Shown one piece after another: positions 8,103-16,729 of a stretch of DNA of 47,689 nucleotides. Location of the stretch: assembly GCA_026388765.1 (NCBI GenBank), contig JAPLJC010000237.1, forward strand, positions 1 through 47,689, in the 5' to 3' direction. The notes under the pieces were generated by a model. It worked only from the letters and a program-made list of their open reading frames with translations. It was not told the origin of the DNA and did not search any database. Numbering within the stretch: position 1 is the stretch's first letter; every line of letters starts with the position of its first letter. Position numbers and translations under genes: made by a program. This stretch comes from Deltaproteobacteria bacterium (GTDB lineage: Bacteria > Desulfobacterota > Desulfobaccia > Desulfobaccales > 0-14-0-80-60-11).

Positions 8103-8165
8103 TCTTTGGTGCCTTGAACCTGGCAGCGAATCAGCTATCCGGAAATGGAACTAGCGGGGAGGGGA

Positions 8166-9257
8166 ATGAGAAATACCGTTTTAATAATCGTCTGCCTGGT
8201 TATCAGTTTGACGTTTGCCTTTGGGGTTACTGAAGTAGCCGTGCGGTTCATTGAGCCACAAGAGGTGGCCCCCATTCGGTTTGTTTTTGACCCGAAGTTG
8301 GGAGAAATTCCCACCCCCAATCAGAAAGGCCGCAAGATCAGGCCCGGGGTGTTCGATCATACCTATAGCCATAATTCTCTGGGCCTGCGCGGCAGTAAAG
8401 AATATACCTTCGAGAGACATACGGACCACCGACTTCTGTTTTTAGGAGATTCATTCACTTACGGGTTCGGGGTGAATGACGACCAAACCTTTCCTTATTT
8501 GACCGAGAAGCGGCTCGGGGCCGATAAGCTCTCAGTGGAAGTGATTAATGCCGGGAATAGCGGCCGGGGCACTGATTTTGCTTTGAAGTTTTTTAGGGTC
8601 TTGGGATATAAATTTCACCCCACCTTAACCGTATTCTGCTTTTTGGGAAAGAATTTTGTCGATGACGAACGCGGCCAGTTTTATGCGGTGGCAGCGAATG
8701 GTGAAATTACTCCCAAATCTTTGCGGGGCTCGAGAGGACTTATCAAGAACCTGCTGCTCAATCTGCCTGGCTATGACTGGTTGATTTCTTGGTCCCAGGC
8801 GGCTAATTTGGTCAAGGAAGCCGGCATTAAATGGTTTTTCAAGCATACGGACAAAAAAGCCATTAATGAGGGCTCCCTGATAATTTCCTATCCGGAGCGG
8901 GGCCAGGGCTACGCCAACCCGGAAACTCTGAGGTTGACCGAAATCTATCTGAAGAACCTGGTAGAATCAGTCAGAAATTCCGGTAGTTCGTTGATGATCT
9001 TTTATTTACCTATGGCTCCGGAAGTCGAACTATTTAGAAAGACTCCTCAGAAATCTAAAGATGAAGCGGCTTTTGAAAGTATTATCCATAATCAAGGGGA
9101 AGAATTGATCTCGTTAACTCCGACCCTGGCAGCTTCCGGCGAACCGTTAAATAAGCTGTACTTCGTCCCTAGCGATGGGCATTGGACGCCTCTGGGCCAA
9201 GCCCTGGCGGCGCAATACATTAGCGAGCAGATAGAAAACCGACTCAAGAATCATTAA
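8166..9257 (+). CDS. Membrane-anchored SGNH-hydrolase-like protein (paralogue 2)
   Basis: A tandem paralogue of the preceding gene: 363 residues from the ATG at 8166, which has AGCGGGGAGGGG directly upstream and aligns with the paralogue's N-terminus. An ATG at 8145 would add seven residues. It keeps the N-terminal hydrophobic segment, FDPKLGEIP, GDSFTYGFGVNDDQT, NAGNSGRGTD, the shared word ISWSQAANLVK and a C-terminal DGHWTP with the canonical Asp-x-His. The block III region reads FLGKNF instead of FFSNDF, so Asn spacing is preserved but the context differs. The gene is lower in GC than its sister, which argues for divergence or separate acquisition after duplication. Confidence 0.8.
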   Translation: MRNTVLIIVCLVISLTFAFGVTEVAVRFIEPQEVAPIRFVFDPKLGEIPTPNQKGRKIRPGVFDHTYSHNSLGLRGSKEYTFERHTDHRLLFLGDSFTYGFGVNDDQTFPYLTEKRLGADKLSVEVINAGNSGRGTDFALKFFRVLGYKFHPTLTVFCFLGKNFVDDERGQFYAVAANGEITPKSLRGSRGLIKNLLLNLPGYDWLISWSQAANLVKEAGIKWFFKHTDKKAINEGSLIISYPERGQGYANPETLRLTEIYLKNLVESVRNSGSSLMIFYLPMAPEVELFRKTPQKSKDEAAFESIIHNQGEELISLTPTLAASGEPLNKLYFVPSDGHWTPLGQALAAQYISEQIENRLKNH

Positions 9258-9564
9258 TCATCGAACGACTGCAACCTTGACTAGATCTTAGGCGGGGGGC
9301 GGACATCAACCCGCGGGAAGGCAAAACAGCCTATTGAGATCCAAAAAAAAGTTGCCCCATTTTTGTCTTGTTTTTGCAATCATTGTTTGGATATAATTTA
9401 GCTATCCTTTGATTGGTAAATCTTTAGACAGATGATTCCTTCCCAAAATCACCAGCGCCTTACTGCAGCCCTCCTGGGCCTAAGCCAGCTACGCTTGCTG
9501 CCTGCCTAGGCAGGCGACTATTCTTTCTTCCAGACAGATTTCGGCAAAGATATTGTTTTAACTG
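9258..9564. other. Intergenic region before leuA, no gene seen
   Basis: About 300 nt without a plausible ORF. It contains an A8 run near 9344-9351, T-rich stretches, and a perfect 14-nt palindrome CCTGCCTAGGCAGG at 9501-9514. The promoter of leuA lies at its right end. Confidence 0.5.
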
Positions 9565-9593
9565 CTTCTTTTTGATGAAGACAGTGGTATAAT
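9565..9593 (+). promoter_or_regulatory. Putative leuA promoter with extended -10
   Basis: TGGTATAAT (9585-9593) is a perfect extended -10. The region 17 nt upstream (CTTCTT) is a poor -35, as is usual for extended -10 promoters. It lies about 46 nt before the leuA start and gives leuA its own transcription start. Confidence 0.55.
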
Positions 9594-9607
9594 TTATCTC
9601 TGTTTTT

Positions 9608-9630
9608 CCTGTAGTCCCTTTAGGGACAGG
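9608..9630 (+). promoter_or_regulatory. Hairpin overlapping the leuA ribosome binding site
   Basis: GTCCC (9613-9617) pairs with GGGAC (9623-9627), extended by CCT/AGG across a bulge. The right arm runs into ACAGGAG, the leuA ribosome binding site. It could modulate initiation, but this is inference from pairing only. Confidence 0.3.
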
Positions 9631-9638
9631 AGATTGAC

Positions 9639-11192
9639 ATGTCTAAGAAAATCTATATTTTTGACACCACCCTGCGGGATGGGGAGCAGACGCCCGGGGC
9701 CAATCTCAACGTCGATGAGAAACTGCAGATTGCCCGGCATCTGGAACTCCTCAACGTGGACATCATCGAAGCCGGTTTTCCCTTCTCCTCCCCCGGGGAT
9801 TTTGCCGCGGTGCAGGCGGTGGCCCGGGAGATTCGCGGCCCTCAAGTCGCTGGTCTCGCCCGGGCTTTCGAGAAAGACATCGACGCTTGCTGGGAGGCGG
9901 TCAAGGAGGCCACTAATCCCCGCATCCATACCTTCATCTCCACCTCGGACATCCATCTGCAGCACCAGATGCGCAAAGGGCGGGATGAGGTCTTGGAGAT
10001 GGCCGTGGCTGCGGTGAAACATGCTACCCGCTACACCTCCAACGTGGAATTCTCCGCCATGGACGCCTCCCGCAGTGACCTGGCTTACGTGGCCCAGGTT
10101 TTCACGGCGGTCATTGAGGCCGGGGCCACCACGGTGAATTTCCCGGACACGGTGGGCTACGCCATTCCCCACGAGTTCGGCGCCATGATCAAGTACCTGG
10201 TGGAACACATCCCCAATATCCACCAGGCGGTAATCTCCGTGCACTGTCACAACGACCTGGGCCTGGCGGTGGCCAACACCCTGGCGGCCATCATGAACGG
10301 GGCCGGCCAGGCGGAATGTACCATCAATGGCCTGGGCGAACGGGCCGGCAACGCCTCCATGGAGGAAGTGGTCATGGCCCTGGCCACCCGGAAAGACCTG
10401 TTGCACTATCACACGGATATTGTCACCCAGTATATCTATCCGGCCAGCCGTCTGGTCAGCAAGCTGTCGGGCGTGCCGGTGCAGCCCAATAAGGCCATCG
10501 TCGGGGCCAATGCCTTTGCCCATGAGTCCGGCATTCACCAGGACGGGATGCTGAAGGAGGCCAGCACCTTCGAAATCATGACCCCCACCACGGTGGGCAT
10601 CAAGAAGAGCCTCCTGGTGCTGGGGAAACTATCCGGGCGCCACGCCTTCAAAAACAAGCTCCAGGAGATGGGCTACTACCTCTCGGATGAGGAGTTGATC
10701 CGGGTTTTTAGACGGTTTAAGGAACTGGCCGACCTGAAGAAGAAGGTCTTCGACGAAGACCTTATAAGCCTGGTGGAGACCGAATCCATCTATAAGTCGG
10801 TGCCCGAGCACTTCCGGCTGATTGAACTGGTGGTCCTCACCGGCACCACGGTCAAGCCCTCCGCCACCGTGAGATTGGAGGTGGGCGGTGAGGTCAAGAC
10901 CCTGTCGACCTTCGGTGACGGCCCCATTGACGCGGCTTTTCGCGCCATTACCGACCTGGCCAGGTCGAAGTGCCGCTTGCTGAAATTCGCGGTGAGCTCC
11001 ATCACCGGCGGCACCGAGGCCCTGGGCGAGGTGTCGGTCCGGTTGGAGGAAGACGGCCACGTGGTCACCGGCCAGGGGGTGGACCCCGACGTGGTCACCG
11101 CCAGCGCCCGGGCCTATATCAACGGCTTGAACCGGCTGCACTTTTTGCAGGAGATGGGCCCGCGCTCCAAAGAGAAGCCGGTGAAGTTATAG
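9639..11192 (+). CDS. leuA: 2-Isopropylmalate synthase
   Basis: This enzyme condenses acetyl-CoA with 2-oxoisovalerate in the first committed step of leucine synthesis. The 517-residue protein has a DRE-TIM barrel with FDTTLRDGEQTPGANL (8-23), GFPFSSPGDF, VNFPDTVGY, the metal-binding HCHNDLG and NGLGERAGNA. A C-terminal LeuA allosteric dimer domain from about 395 to 505 should give leucine feedback. The motifs fit LeuA better than citramalate or homocitrate synthase, though substrate choice is not certain from reading alone. It has its own promoter. It follows ilvC-psd-pssA in the conserved order, but after a 3.7-kb insertion. Confidence 0.94.
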   Translation: MSKKIYIFDTTLRDGEQTPGANLNVDEKLQIARHLELLNVDIIEAGFPFSSPGDFAAVQAVAREIRGPQVAGLARAFEKDIDACWEAVKEATNPRIHTFISTSDIHLQHQMRKGRDEVLEMAVAAVKHATRYTSNVEFSAMDASRSDLAYVAQVFTAVIEAGATTVNFPDTVGYAIPHEFGAMIKYLVEHIPNIHQAVISVHCHNDLGLAVANTLAAIMNGAGQAECTINGLGERAGNASMEEVVMALATRKDLLHYHTDIVTQYIYPASRLVSKLSGVPVQPNKAIVGANAFAHESGIHQDGMLKEASTFEIMTPTTVGIKKSLLVLGKLSGRHAFKNKLQEMGYYLSDEELIRVFRRFKELADLKKKVFDEDLISLVETESIYKSVPEHFRLIELVVLTGTTVKPSATVRLEVGGEVKTLSTFGDGPIDAAFRAITDLARSKCRLLKFAVSSITGGTEALGEVSVRLEEDGHVVTGQGVDPDVVTASARAYINGLNRLHFLQEMGPRSKEKPVKL

Positions 11193-11308
11193 CTGTCAGC
11201 TTTCAGCTATCAGCGGTCAGCTTATTTACAGGCGCGGTGTTCCGTAGGGTGCGTTCTACGCACCATTAATAGGCTCGGAAAACAGGGGAGGGTGGGCCCG
11301 GCCCACCC
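11189..11308. repeat. Cluster of dispersed repeats between leuA and leuC
   Basis: 11189-11222 is a copy of the AGCTGTCAGCTTTCAGC-type repeat and overlaps the leuA stop. It is followed by the hairpins GGTGCG/CGCACC (11248-11264) and GGGTGGGC/GCCCACCC (11290-11308). The hairpins may slow transcription into leuC. Confidence 0.6.
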
Positions 11309-11385
11309 CGCCTCCTTATGTGAATGCCGGATAACTCGATTCTAAAAGGATTTCGAAACTCAAAACTCGAAACTGGAAACGCAAA

Positions 11386-12657
11386 ATGTCCAAACCACAA
11401 ACCATCACGCAAAAAATACTGGCGGCCCACGCCGGCAAAGAATACGTAGCGCCCGGGGAACTGATCCTGGCCAAGGTGGACATCGCCCTGGGCAACGACA
11501 TCACCGCTCCCCTGGCCATCAAGGCCTTTCGGGACGTCGGCGCCAAAAAAGTCTTCGACCGGGAGCGGGTGGTTTTGGTGTGCGACCACTTCGCCCCCAA
11601 CAAGGACATCGCCTCCGCCATCCAGGTGCAGACGGTGCGCCAGTTCGCCCAGGAGCAGAACCTGGTCCATTTCTATGACGGCGGCGACATGTGGGTGGAA
11701 CACGCCCTGCTGCCGGAGAAAGGCATCGTGGTTCCCGGTGATCTGGTCATCGGGGCCGACAGCCACACCTGCACTTACGGAGCCCTGGGGGCCTTCGCCT
11801 CCGGGGTGGGCTCCACCGACCTGGCTGCGGCCATGGTCAACGGCGAGGTCTGGCTCAAGGTGCCGGAGAGCATCAAGTTCGTTTATCAGGGGAAACTGGG
11901 GCCCTGGGTCACCGGCAAGGACCTGATCCTCTACACCATCGGCGATATCGGCGTGGACGGGGCCAATTACCGGGCCATGGAGTTCACCGGGCCAGCCATT
12001 GACCGGCTCCCCATGGCCGACCGTTTTTCCATGGCCAACATGGCGGTGGAGGCCGGAGCCAAAAACGGCATCTTCGCCCCGGATGCAGTGACCCTGGCCT
12101 ATGTCAAAGACCGGGGCCTGCGGCCGTTTGATATAAAAAACCTTTACAGCGACAAAGATTCAGCTTATGCTCTTGTGAAAACCTACGACGTGGGCCGGCT
12201 GGAGCCCCAGGTTGCCTGCCCGTCGTCGCCGGGCAATGTCAAGCCTTTGTCCCGGGTGGGAGAAGTCACCATCGATCAGGCGGTGATCGGCTCCTGCACC
12301 AATGGCCGGCTGGAAGACCTGCAAGTGGCGGCCAGGGTCTTAAAAGGCCGCAAGGCGGCCAAAGGGGTGCGTCTTATCATTATCCCCGCTACCCCCCTGA
12401 TCTACCGGCAGGCCATGGACCAGGGCTTGCTGGCCATATTTATGGAGGCGGGTGCGGTCATCGGCCCTCCCACCTGCGGGCCCTGCCTGGGGGGACACAT
12501 GGGCATCCTGGCCCCCGGCGAGGTCGCCATTGCCACCACTAACCGTAACTTTGTGGGTCGCATGGGCCATCCGCAGTCAAAAGTTTATCTGGCCAACCCG
12601 GCGGTAACCGCCGCGTCCGCCGTCACCGGGCGTATCTGTGGCCCGGACAGCTTGTAA
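11386..12657 (+). CDS. leuC: 3-Isopropylmalate dehydratase, large subunit (LeuC/HacA family)
   Basis: An aconitase-fold protein of 423 residues, the usual size for the bacterial/archaeal LeuC2 type. Conserved elements are CDHFAPNKD, GADSHTCTYGALGAFASGVGSTD, GSCTNGR and GPCLGGHMG. The Cys in the SHTCT/SCTNG/CGPCLGG motifs ligate the 4Fe-4S cluster. With the small subunit (LeuD) it isomerises 2- to 3-isopropylmalate. No leuD or leuB follows here; the next genes are small lipoproteins. The partner must therefore lie elsewhere. A homoaconitase role cannot be excluded, but leuA next door favours leucine synthesis. Confidence 0.93.
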   Translation: MSKPQTITQKILAAHAGKEYVAPGELILAKVDIALGNDITAPLAIKAFRDVGAKKVFDRERVVLVCDHFAPNKDIASAIQVQTVRQFAQEQNLVHFYDGGDMWVEHALLPEKGIVVPGDLVIGADSHTCTYGALGAFASGVGSTDLAAAMVNGEVWLKVPESIKFVYQGKLGPWVTGKDLILYTIGDIGVDGANYRAMEFTGPAIDRLPMADRFSMANMAVEAGAKNGIFAPDAVTLAYVKDRGLRPFDIKNLYSDKDSAYALVKTYDVGRLEPQVACPSSPGNVKPLSRVGEVTIDQAVIGSCTNGRLEDLQVAARVLKGRKAAKGVRLIIIPATPLIYRQAMDQGLLAIFMEAGAVIGPPTCGPCLGGHMGILAPGEVAIATTNRNFVGRMGHPQSKVYLANPAVTAASAVTGRICGPDSL

Positions 12658-12729
12658 AGACGGCAACCGGCGTTAGAATATGAACTTCGTGCTCAGTCCA
12701 GATCCATTAGCAGTGGATGGGAGGAAGTT

Positions 12730-12942
12730 ATGCGCCGAGAAAGATGGGTTTGGCTGGCAGCCGCAGCTTTGGCCGCCATGTTGTGGTGCGGCTGCGCCGG
12801 GATTATCTCGGAAAAGGTGGATGACGAGGGCAAGTCGGAAAGGCTTCGCCTGGGCACCAGCGACAGATGGAGTACCTGGGATAAAAACTCTACCAAAAAA
12901 GACGAATCTGTCTTCCTATTAAAAAAAGAGTCGACTTTTTAG
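12730..12942 (+). CDS. Small lipoprotein-like protein, paralogue A
   Basis: A 70-residue protein with Arg residues at the N-terminus, then a hydrophobic segment (about 7-19) ending in CGCAG, where the second Cys could be lipidated (the lipobox is degenerate). The mature part begins with a GIISEK stretch, contains ERLRLG, and ends LLKKESTF. The ribosome binding site GGGAGGA is strong and 5 nt from the ATG. I do not recognise the family. The gene downstream is clearly related: both share C-x-G-hydrophobic-hydrophobic-x-E-K, Gly-x3-Arg-Leu-Arg and a Leu-Lys-x-Glu-x-x-Phe end. Confidence 0.65.
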   Translation: MRRERWVWLAAAALAAMLWCGCAGIISEKVDDEGKSERLRLGTSDRWSTWDKNSTKKDESVFLLKKESTF

Positions 12943-12987
12943 TTAGGTTATGGCATGATACATGCCAAATTGTTGAGCGGGTATTAA

Positions 12988-13209
12988 ATGAACAAATTGT
13001 TAGCCCTAACAATGGCCGGGCTCTTCTTTATGGTGGGCTGCTCCGGTGTTCTCTATGAGAAACCGACTGCTGACGGTGGCGTGCAGCGGCTCCGCGTTGC
13101 CAGCGCCGAAGGCTGGAGCGACTACGACACCACCCCCCGCTATCGCAGTCAGAAGAGCAAAGATGGCGATGGTTATGGTATCATGCTGAAAAACGAGGCG
13201 ATTTTTTAA
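12988..13209 (+). CDS. Small lipoprotein, paralogue B
   Basis: A 73-residue protein with a lipoprotein signal peptide (MNKLLALTMAGLFFMVGC; Cys18 is the likely lipidated residue). The mature part, SGVLYEK through VQRLRVASAEGWSDYDT to LKNEAIF, aligns with the preceding protein over its whole length. Function is unknown. It is probably cotranscribed with paralogue A, 45 nt upstream. A short GGCATG/CATGCC hairpin lies between them. It converges on prmC, whose stop is immediately adjacent. Confidence 0.65.
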   Translation: MNKLLALTMAGLFFMVGCSGVLYEKPTADGGVQRLRVASAEGWSDYDTTPRYRSQKSKDGDGYGIMLKNEAIF

Positions 13210-14130
13210 TCAGCGTCTCCGGCCTCGCACCACTCGCTGAATCCCCTGATAATCCTCCAGACTCTCCAACTGCTCATAAGCCTCGGTTTCCCGCAGTAAA
13301 TCAAGGACCTGTTCCGCCTGCCCGGCGCCCACTTCCAGGGCGATGCACCCGCCGGGAGGCAAATATTGTTGCGCCTGTCGCACCAAAGGCCTGATGAGGT
13401 CCAGACCGTCATCCCCGCCCAGCAGGGCTTCCCTCGGCTCAAAATCTCTTATATCTTTGGGCAGTTGTTCCCATTCGGCCCGGGGCACATAAGGGAGGTT
13501 GGCTACCAGCAGGGCGAACCTGGGACCTGGTTTGAGCCCGGAAACGAGGTCGCCCCGGACGAAGTGCAGACGCCCGCCTACCCCATGCCGCCGGGCGTTG
13601 TCCCGGGCCACCGTTAGGGCCGCGGCCGACAAATCCAGGGCCAGCCAGTCCATCTGGGGCAGTTCTTTGGCCAGGGCCACCACCACCGCGCCGGAGCCCA
13701 CCCCGATTTCCACTCCCCAGATACGATGGTCTCCTTCCTGGCCGGTTGCGCTGGCGGCGGGTTGCAACCCCGTCCCCACCATTTTATTCCGGGCCGCTTC
13801 CAAGGCCGCGCTTACCAGGATTTCGGTCTCCGGCCGCGGAATCAGGACCCCCGGGGCGACTTGAAAATCCAGGGACCAGAACTCCCGGTGGCCGGTGAGG
13901 TAGGCCACGGGTTCACCCTGGCGGCGGCGGACCATCAGGACTTTGAAGCGGGCCAACTCTTCTGGGGCGAGGGGCTGATCGTAGCGCAAATAGAGGTCCA
14001 AACGGCTGAGACCCAAAACGTGAGCCAGGAGCACCTCGGCTGAGGCCCGAGGCTCCAAGACCCCCTTGCCCCGGAAGTAGTCGGCGGTCCAGCGCAGGGT
14101 CTTGAGGATGGTCCATTGAGGGTCGGTCAT
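13210..14130 (-). CDS. prmC: Peptide chain release factor N5-glutamine methyltransferase
   Basis: The enzyme methylates the Gln of the GGQ motif in release factors; prfA lies 227 nt upstream on the same strand. The 306-residue protein has the N-terminal helical domain (1-90) with GEPVAYLTGHREFW, then IPRPETEILV, SAM motif I VEIGVGSGAV (140-149), and the substrate motif as NLPY at 211-214 in place of the usual NPPY. An unusual insertion at residues 115-137 separates the PRPETE helix from motif I. Its DNA (13720-13788) contains the palindrome GGGTTGCAACCC, so it looks repeat-derived. Confidence 0.92.
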   Translation of the reverse strand: MTDPQWTILKTLRWTADYFRGKGVLEPRASAEVLLAHVLGLSRLDLYLRYDQPLAPEELARFKVLMVRRRQGEPVAYLTGHREFWSLDFQVAPGVLIPRPETEILVSAALEAARNKMVGTGLQPAASATGQEGDHRIWGVEIGVGSGAVVVALAKELPQMDWLALDLSAAALTVARDNARRHGVGGRLHFVRGDLVSGLKPGPRFALLVANLPYVPRAEWEQLPKDIRDFEPREALLGGDDGLDLIRPLVRQAQQYLPPGGCIALEVGAGQAEQVLDLLRETEAYEQLESLEDYQGIQRVVRGRRR

Positions 14131-14357
14131 GCCGGTTTCGTTAGCCAGTGGCCATTATTCAGTAGTCGGTTTCGAGTTTAGGGTGTTTTCTTGTGAAAAA
14201 CAGCTCCGGCCGGTTTTGGGGATAGAAAGCCTGTGCCACCAATTTATCGTTGAGCAGTGAGCAGAAAAAGACCTGGTTTGGTGCGTGGAACGCACCTTAC
14301 ATTTTTTTCCAGATGGGTTTTACTGGCAACTGACTACTGGCTACTGGCAACTTTTAG
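14131..14357. repeat. Repeat-bearing gap between prfA and prmC
   Basis: This holds the hairpin GGTGCG/CGCACC (14280-14296), the same type as 11248-11264, followed by a T7 run on the + strand. A half copy of the CCTGTGCCAC word lies near 14232. A short direct repeat built on CTGGCAACT/CTACTGGC lies at 14327-14353. No gene was seen. Confidence 0.5.
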
Positions 14358-15425
14358 TTATCCCTGTTCCAGGGCCTGGGTGCGGTAATGGGCGCTGAGC
14401 CCCTGCAGGAGTTCGTCCAGATCGCCGTCCAACATGGCCTCCAGCTTATAGAGGGTGAGGCCGACGCGGTGATCGGTGATCCGGGCCTGGGGATAGTTGT
14501 AAGTGCGGATGCGTTCGCTGCGGTCGCCGCTGCCCACCTGGGATTTGCGCTCCTTGGCGATCTCTTGCTGCTGTTCGTGCTGCTTCAGGTCGAAAAGTCG
14601 AGACCGCAGCACCTTCAGGGCCTTGGCCTTGTTTTTATGCTGGGATTTTTCATCCTGGCAGATGACCACCAAGCCGCTGGGCAGATGGGTGATCCGCACC
14701 GCGGAATCAGTGGTGTTGACGCTCTGGCCCCCAGGGCCGGAAGACCGGAAGACGTCGATCCGCAGCTCTTCAGGGCTGATCTGCACGTCGACCTCTTCGG
14801 CCTCGGGCAGGATGGCCACGGTCACCGCCGAGGTATGGATGCGTCCCTGGGACTCCGTCACCGGCACCCGTTGTACCCGGTGGACACCGCTTTCATACTT
14901 GAGCAGGCTGTAAACCCGCTGGCCGGAAATGGCGGCGATAACCTCCTTGAGGCCGCCGATGCCGGTGGTGGAGTGGCTCAAGATCTCCAGCTTCCAGCCC
15001 TTGCGTTCCGCCAGGCGGGTGTACATGCGAAACAGGTCGGCGGCGAACAGACCCGCTTCTTCGCCCCCGGTGCCGGCCCGGATCTCCAGGATGACATTCT
15101 TCTCGTCAAAAGGGTCCTTGGGCAGCAGCAGGAGCCGCATCTCTTCCTCCTGAGAGGCCGCCTGCGCCTTGAGGGTTTCGATCTCCTCCCGGACCATGGC
15201 CTTCATCTCTTCGTCCGTCTCTCCCTTGAACAGGCCCTGGCTGTCTGCCAGGCCTTGCTGCACCAACTGGTAGCGGCGGAAGACCTGGATCAGGGGGGAG
15301 AGTTCGGCGTGCTCCTTGCGGTATTTCTGGTAAAGCTCCTGATCCCGGATGACCTCGGCATCGGTGAGCCGCTGCTCTAGATCCTCAAATTGTTTTTCGA
15401 GTTTTTGCAGTCTGGCAATAAACAT
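14358..15425 (-). CDS. prfA: Peptide chain release factor 1
   Basis: RF1 reads UAA and UAG and triggers peptide release. The 355-residue protein has the normal length. The PVT tripeptide in [14 protein letters not shown] is the stop-codon recognition (PxT) motif of RF1. The catalytic GGQ lies in [17 protein letters not shown], the Gln that PrmC methylates. The N-terminal coiled domain ([20 protein letters not shown]) is typical. It is upstream of prmC on the - strand, the usual prfA-prmC pairing, although here a 227-nt repeat-bearing gap separates them. Confidence 0.97.
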   Translation of the reverse strand: MFIARLQKLEKQFEDLEQRLTDAEVIRDQELYQKYRKEHAELSPLIQVFRRYQLVQQGLADSQGLFKGETDEEMKAMVREEIETLKAQAASQEEEMRLLLLPKDPFDEKNVILEIRAGTGGEEAGLFAADLFRMYTRLAERKGWKLEILSHSTTGIGGLKEVIAAISGQRVYSLLKYESGVHRVQRVPVTESQGRIHTSAVTVAILPEAEEVDVQISPEELRIDVFRSSGPGGQSVNTTDSAVRITHLPSGLVVICQDEKSQHKNKAKALKVLRSRLFDLKQHEQQQEIAKERKSQVGSGDRSERIRTYNYPQARITDHRVGLTLYKLEAMLDGDLDELLQGLSAHYRTQALEQG

Positions 15426-15864
15426 AGGCTTATCTCAAGCGGAGCCGGCCTGGAAGGTCATCCCGCCAGCGGCCCCACGGTAGTCCAAAGGTTTCTTGGG
15501 AATTGATTATTGGTTGGGCACTTAATCTTTTAATTATAAAGGAAAAACCGCCGCAAGGCAATGAACCGCAAGGGCTAAAGCGCCGAAAATGAGCCAACCG
15601 GTAGCCCAGGCTTTCCAGCCTATGCCGGCCTATAAGAAGCCAAATCCTGGCGACCTTAGACCTGGTGCTAATTCCGGCAGGGTAGGGGAAAAAGCCGAAG
15701 GTTTACCTTCAGCCTCAGTCCTCTAATAACAACGATAAGGCGGGCAGGGAAACTGGAGTTGCTCTAAAGCCATGGCTAACCTCTTGGCGGATGATTTCAG
15801 GAATGTTAGCGGTAGCCAGGGGGGAAGCGAGCCGCCCCACAAAACCTCACAACACTTCTTAATT
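15426..15864. other. Intergenic region between the HDAC-like gene and prfA
   Basis: No complete gene. A degenerate CAGGCTTTCCAGCCT palindrome occurs near 15607-15621. At about 15775-15845, read on the - strand, one frame gives ASPLATANIPEIIRQ, which resembles the C-terminus of the neighbouring HDAC-like protein (LSHIATNTIPEIIRR). It may be a remnant of a duplicated 3' end. Confidence 0.35.
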
Positions 15865-16713
15865 TTAAGCCTCCGCCAAACGGCGGATGATCTCCGGGAT
15901 GGTGTTGGTAGCGATATGCGACAGCGACCCGCCCCCCAGGACCACCTGCAGGGGGACATTCAGCTCCGCCGCCGTGTTGATCATCAGGTCGCAGATGGCG
16001 AAATAGGCCGCTTCCGTGAGGCCCACGGAGCCGTAGTCCTCCTCGTGGGTGTCGAAGCCGTAGTACCAGACGAGGAGGTCCGGCTTGAATTGTTGGACCA
16101 GAGGCAGGTGTTGGCGCACCTTCTCCAGGTACTGGGAATTGGCGTCTGCGCCCCTATTCAGGCGTTGGACGTTGACGTCGACTTCGCCGCCGCCCTGGGC
16201 CTGGTAATCGACTCCACAAAAACAGAGCAAGAAGACTTCCGGGTCTTCCCGGATCAACTGGCTGGTGCCGTCGGCGTGGTGGGCGTCGGTGTCGACGATG
16301 GCGAAGCGCCTGAACCGGCTGATCTCCCGGGTGTGGGTCAGGGCGATGACCACGTCGTTGAAGCAGCAGGCCCCCCAGAACTGGCCGTAACCGGCGTGGT
16401 GGCCGCCGGCCCCGATGAAGCAGAAGGCCCGGTCGATCTCGCCCTGGGCCAGGGCCGTCATGCCCGCCACCACCGAACCCACGGATTCGTAGGCCGTGGA
16501 GCAGAAGCCGTCCCGGGCCACCAGCTCCAGCATCGCCGGGTCGTGCACCTTGAGGATGAGTTCCTCCGAGACCCGGGGCGCCTCGAACAGCCGCACGTTG
16601 GGCCGTTGCCGCAAAGGTTCCAAGGCCTCGGGGAAATCCCGCAGGCGGTTGCCCACGGTCATGTAGCTCTTGCGGCTGAAAGAGGGATGGTAGAAGACGC
16701 CGACGTTTTTCAT
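15865..16713 (-). CDS. Histone deacetylase/AcuC-superfamily amidohydrolase
   Basis: A 282-residue, Zn-dependent arginase/deacetylase-fold protein, starting at MKNVGVFYHPSF. GAGGHHAGYGQFWGACCFND is the His-His general acid/base region, DTDAHHADGT supplies the Asp and His metal ligands, and GFDTHEEDYG supplies the second Asp. Bacterial members act on acetylated polyamines, acetoin-related substrates or acetyl-lysine; the substrate here is not predictable. Translation could extend upstream in frame, but that segment overlaps the next gene and lacks family similarity. It lies 16 nt after a 4-TM protein gene and is probably cotranscribed with it. Confidence 0.85.
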   Translation of the reverse strand: MKNVGVFYHPSFSRKSYMTVGNRLRDFPEALEPLRQRPNVRLFEAPRVSEELILKVHDPAMLELVARDGFCSTAYESVGSVVAGMTALAQGEIDRAFCFIGAGGHHAGYGQFWGACCFNDVVIALTHTREISRFRRFAIVDTDAHHADGTSQLIREDPEVFLLCFCGVDYQAQGGGEVDVNVQRLNRGADANSQYLEKVRQHLPLVQQFKPDLLVWYYGFDTHEEDYGSVGLTEAAYFAICDLMINTAAELNVPLQVVLGGGSLSHIATNTIPEIIRRLAEA

Positions 16714-16729
16714 CAGAAGATATGTAGTA

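Noticed and set aside
11193-12729. Search for leuD and leuB near leuA/leuC
   Set aside because: No small isopropylmalate dehydratase subunit or isopropylmalate dehydrogenase was found in the window; only leuC is present.
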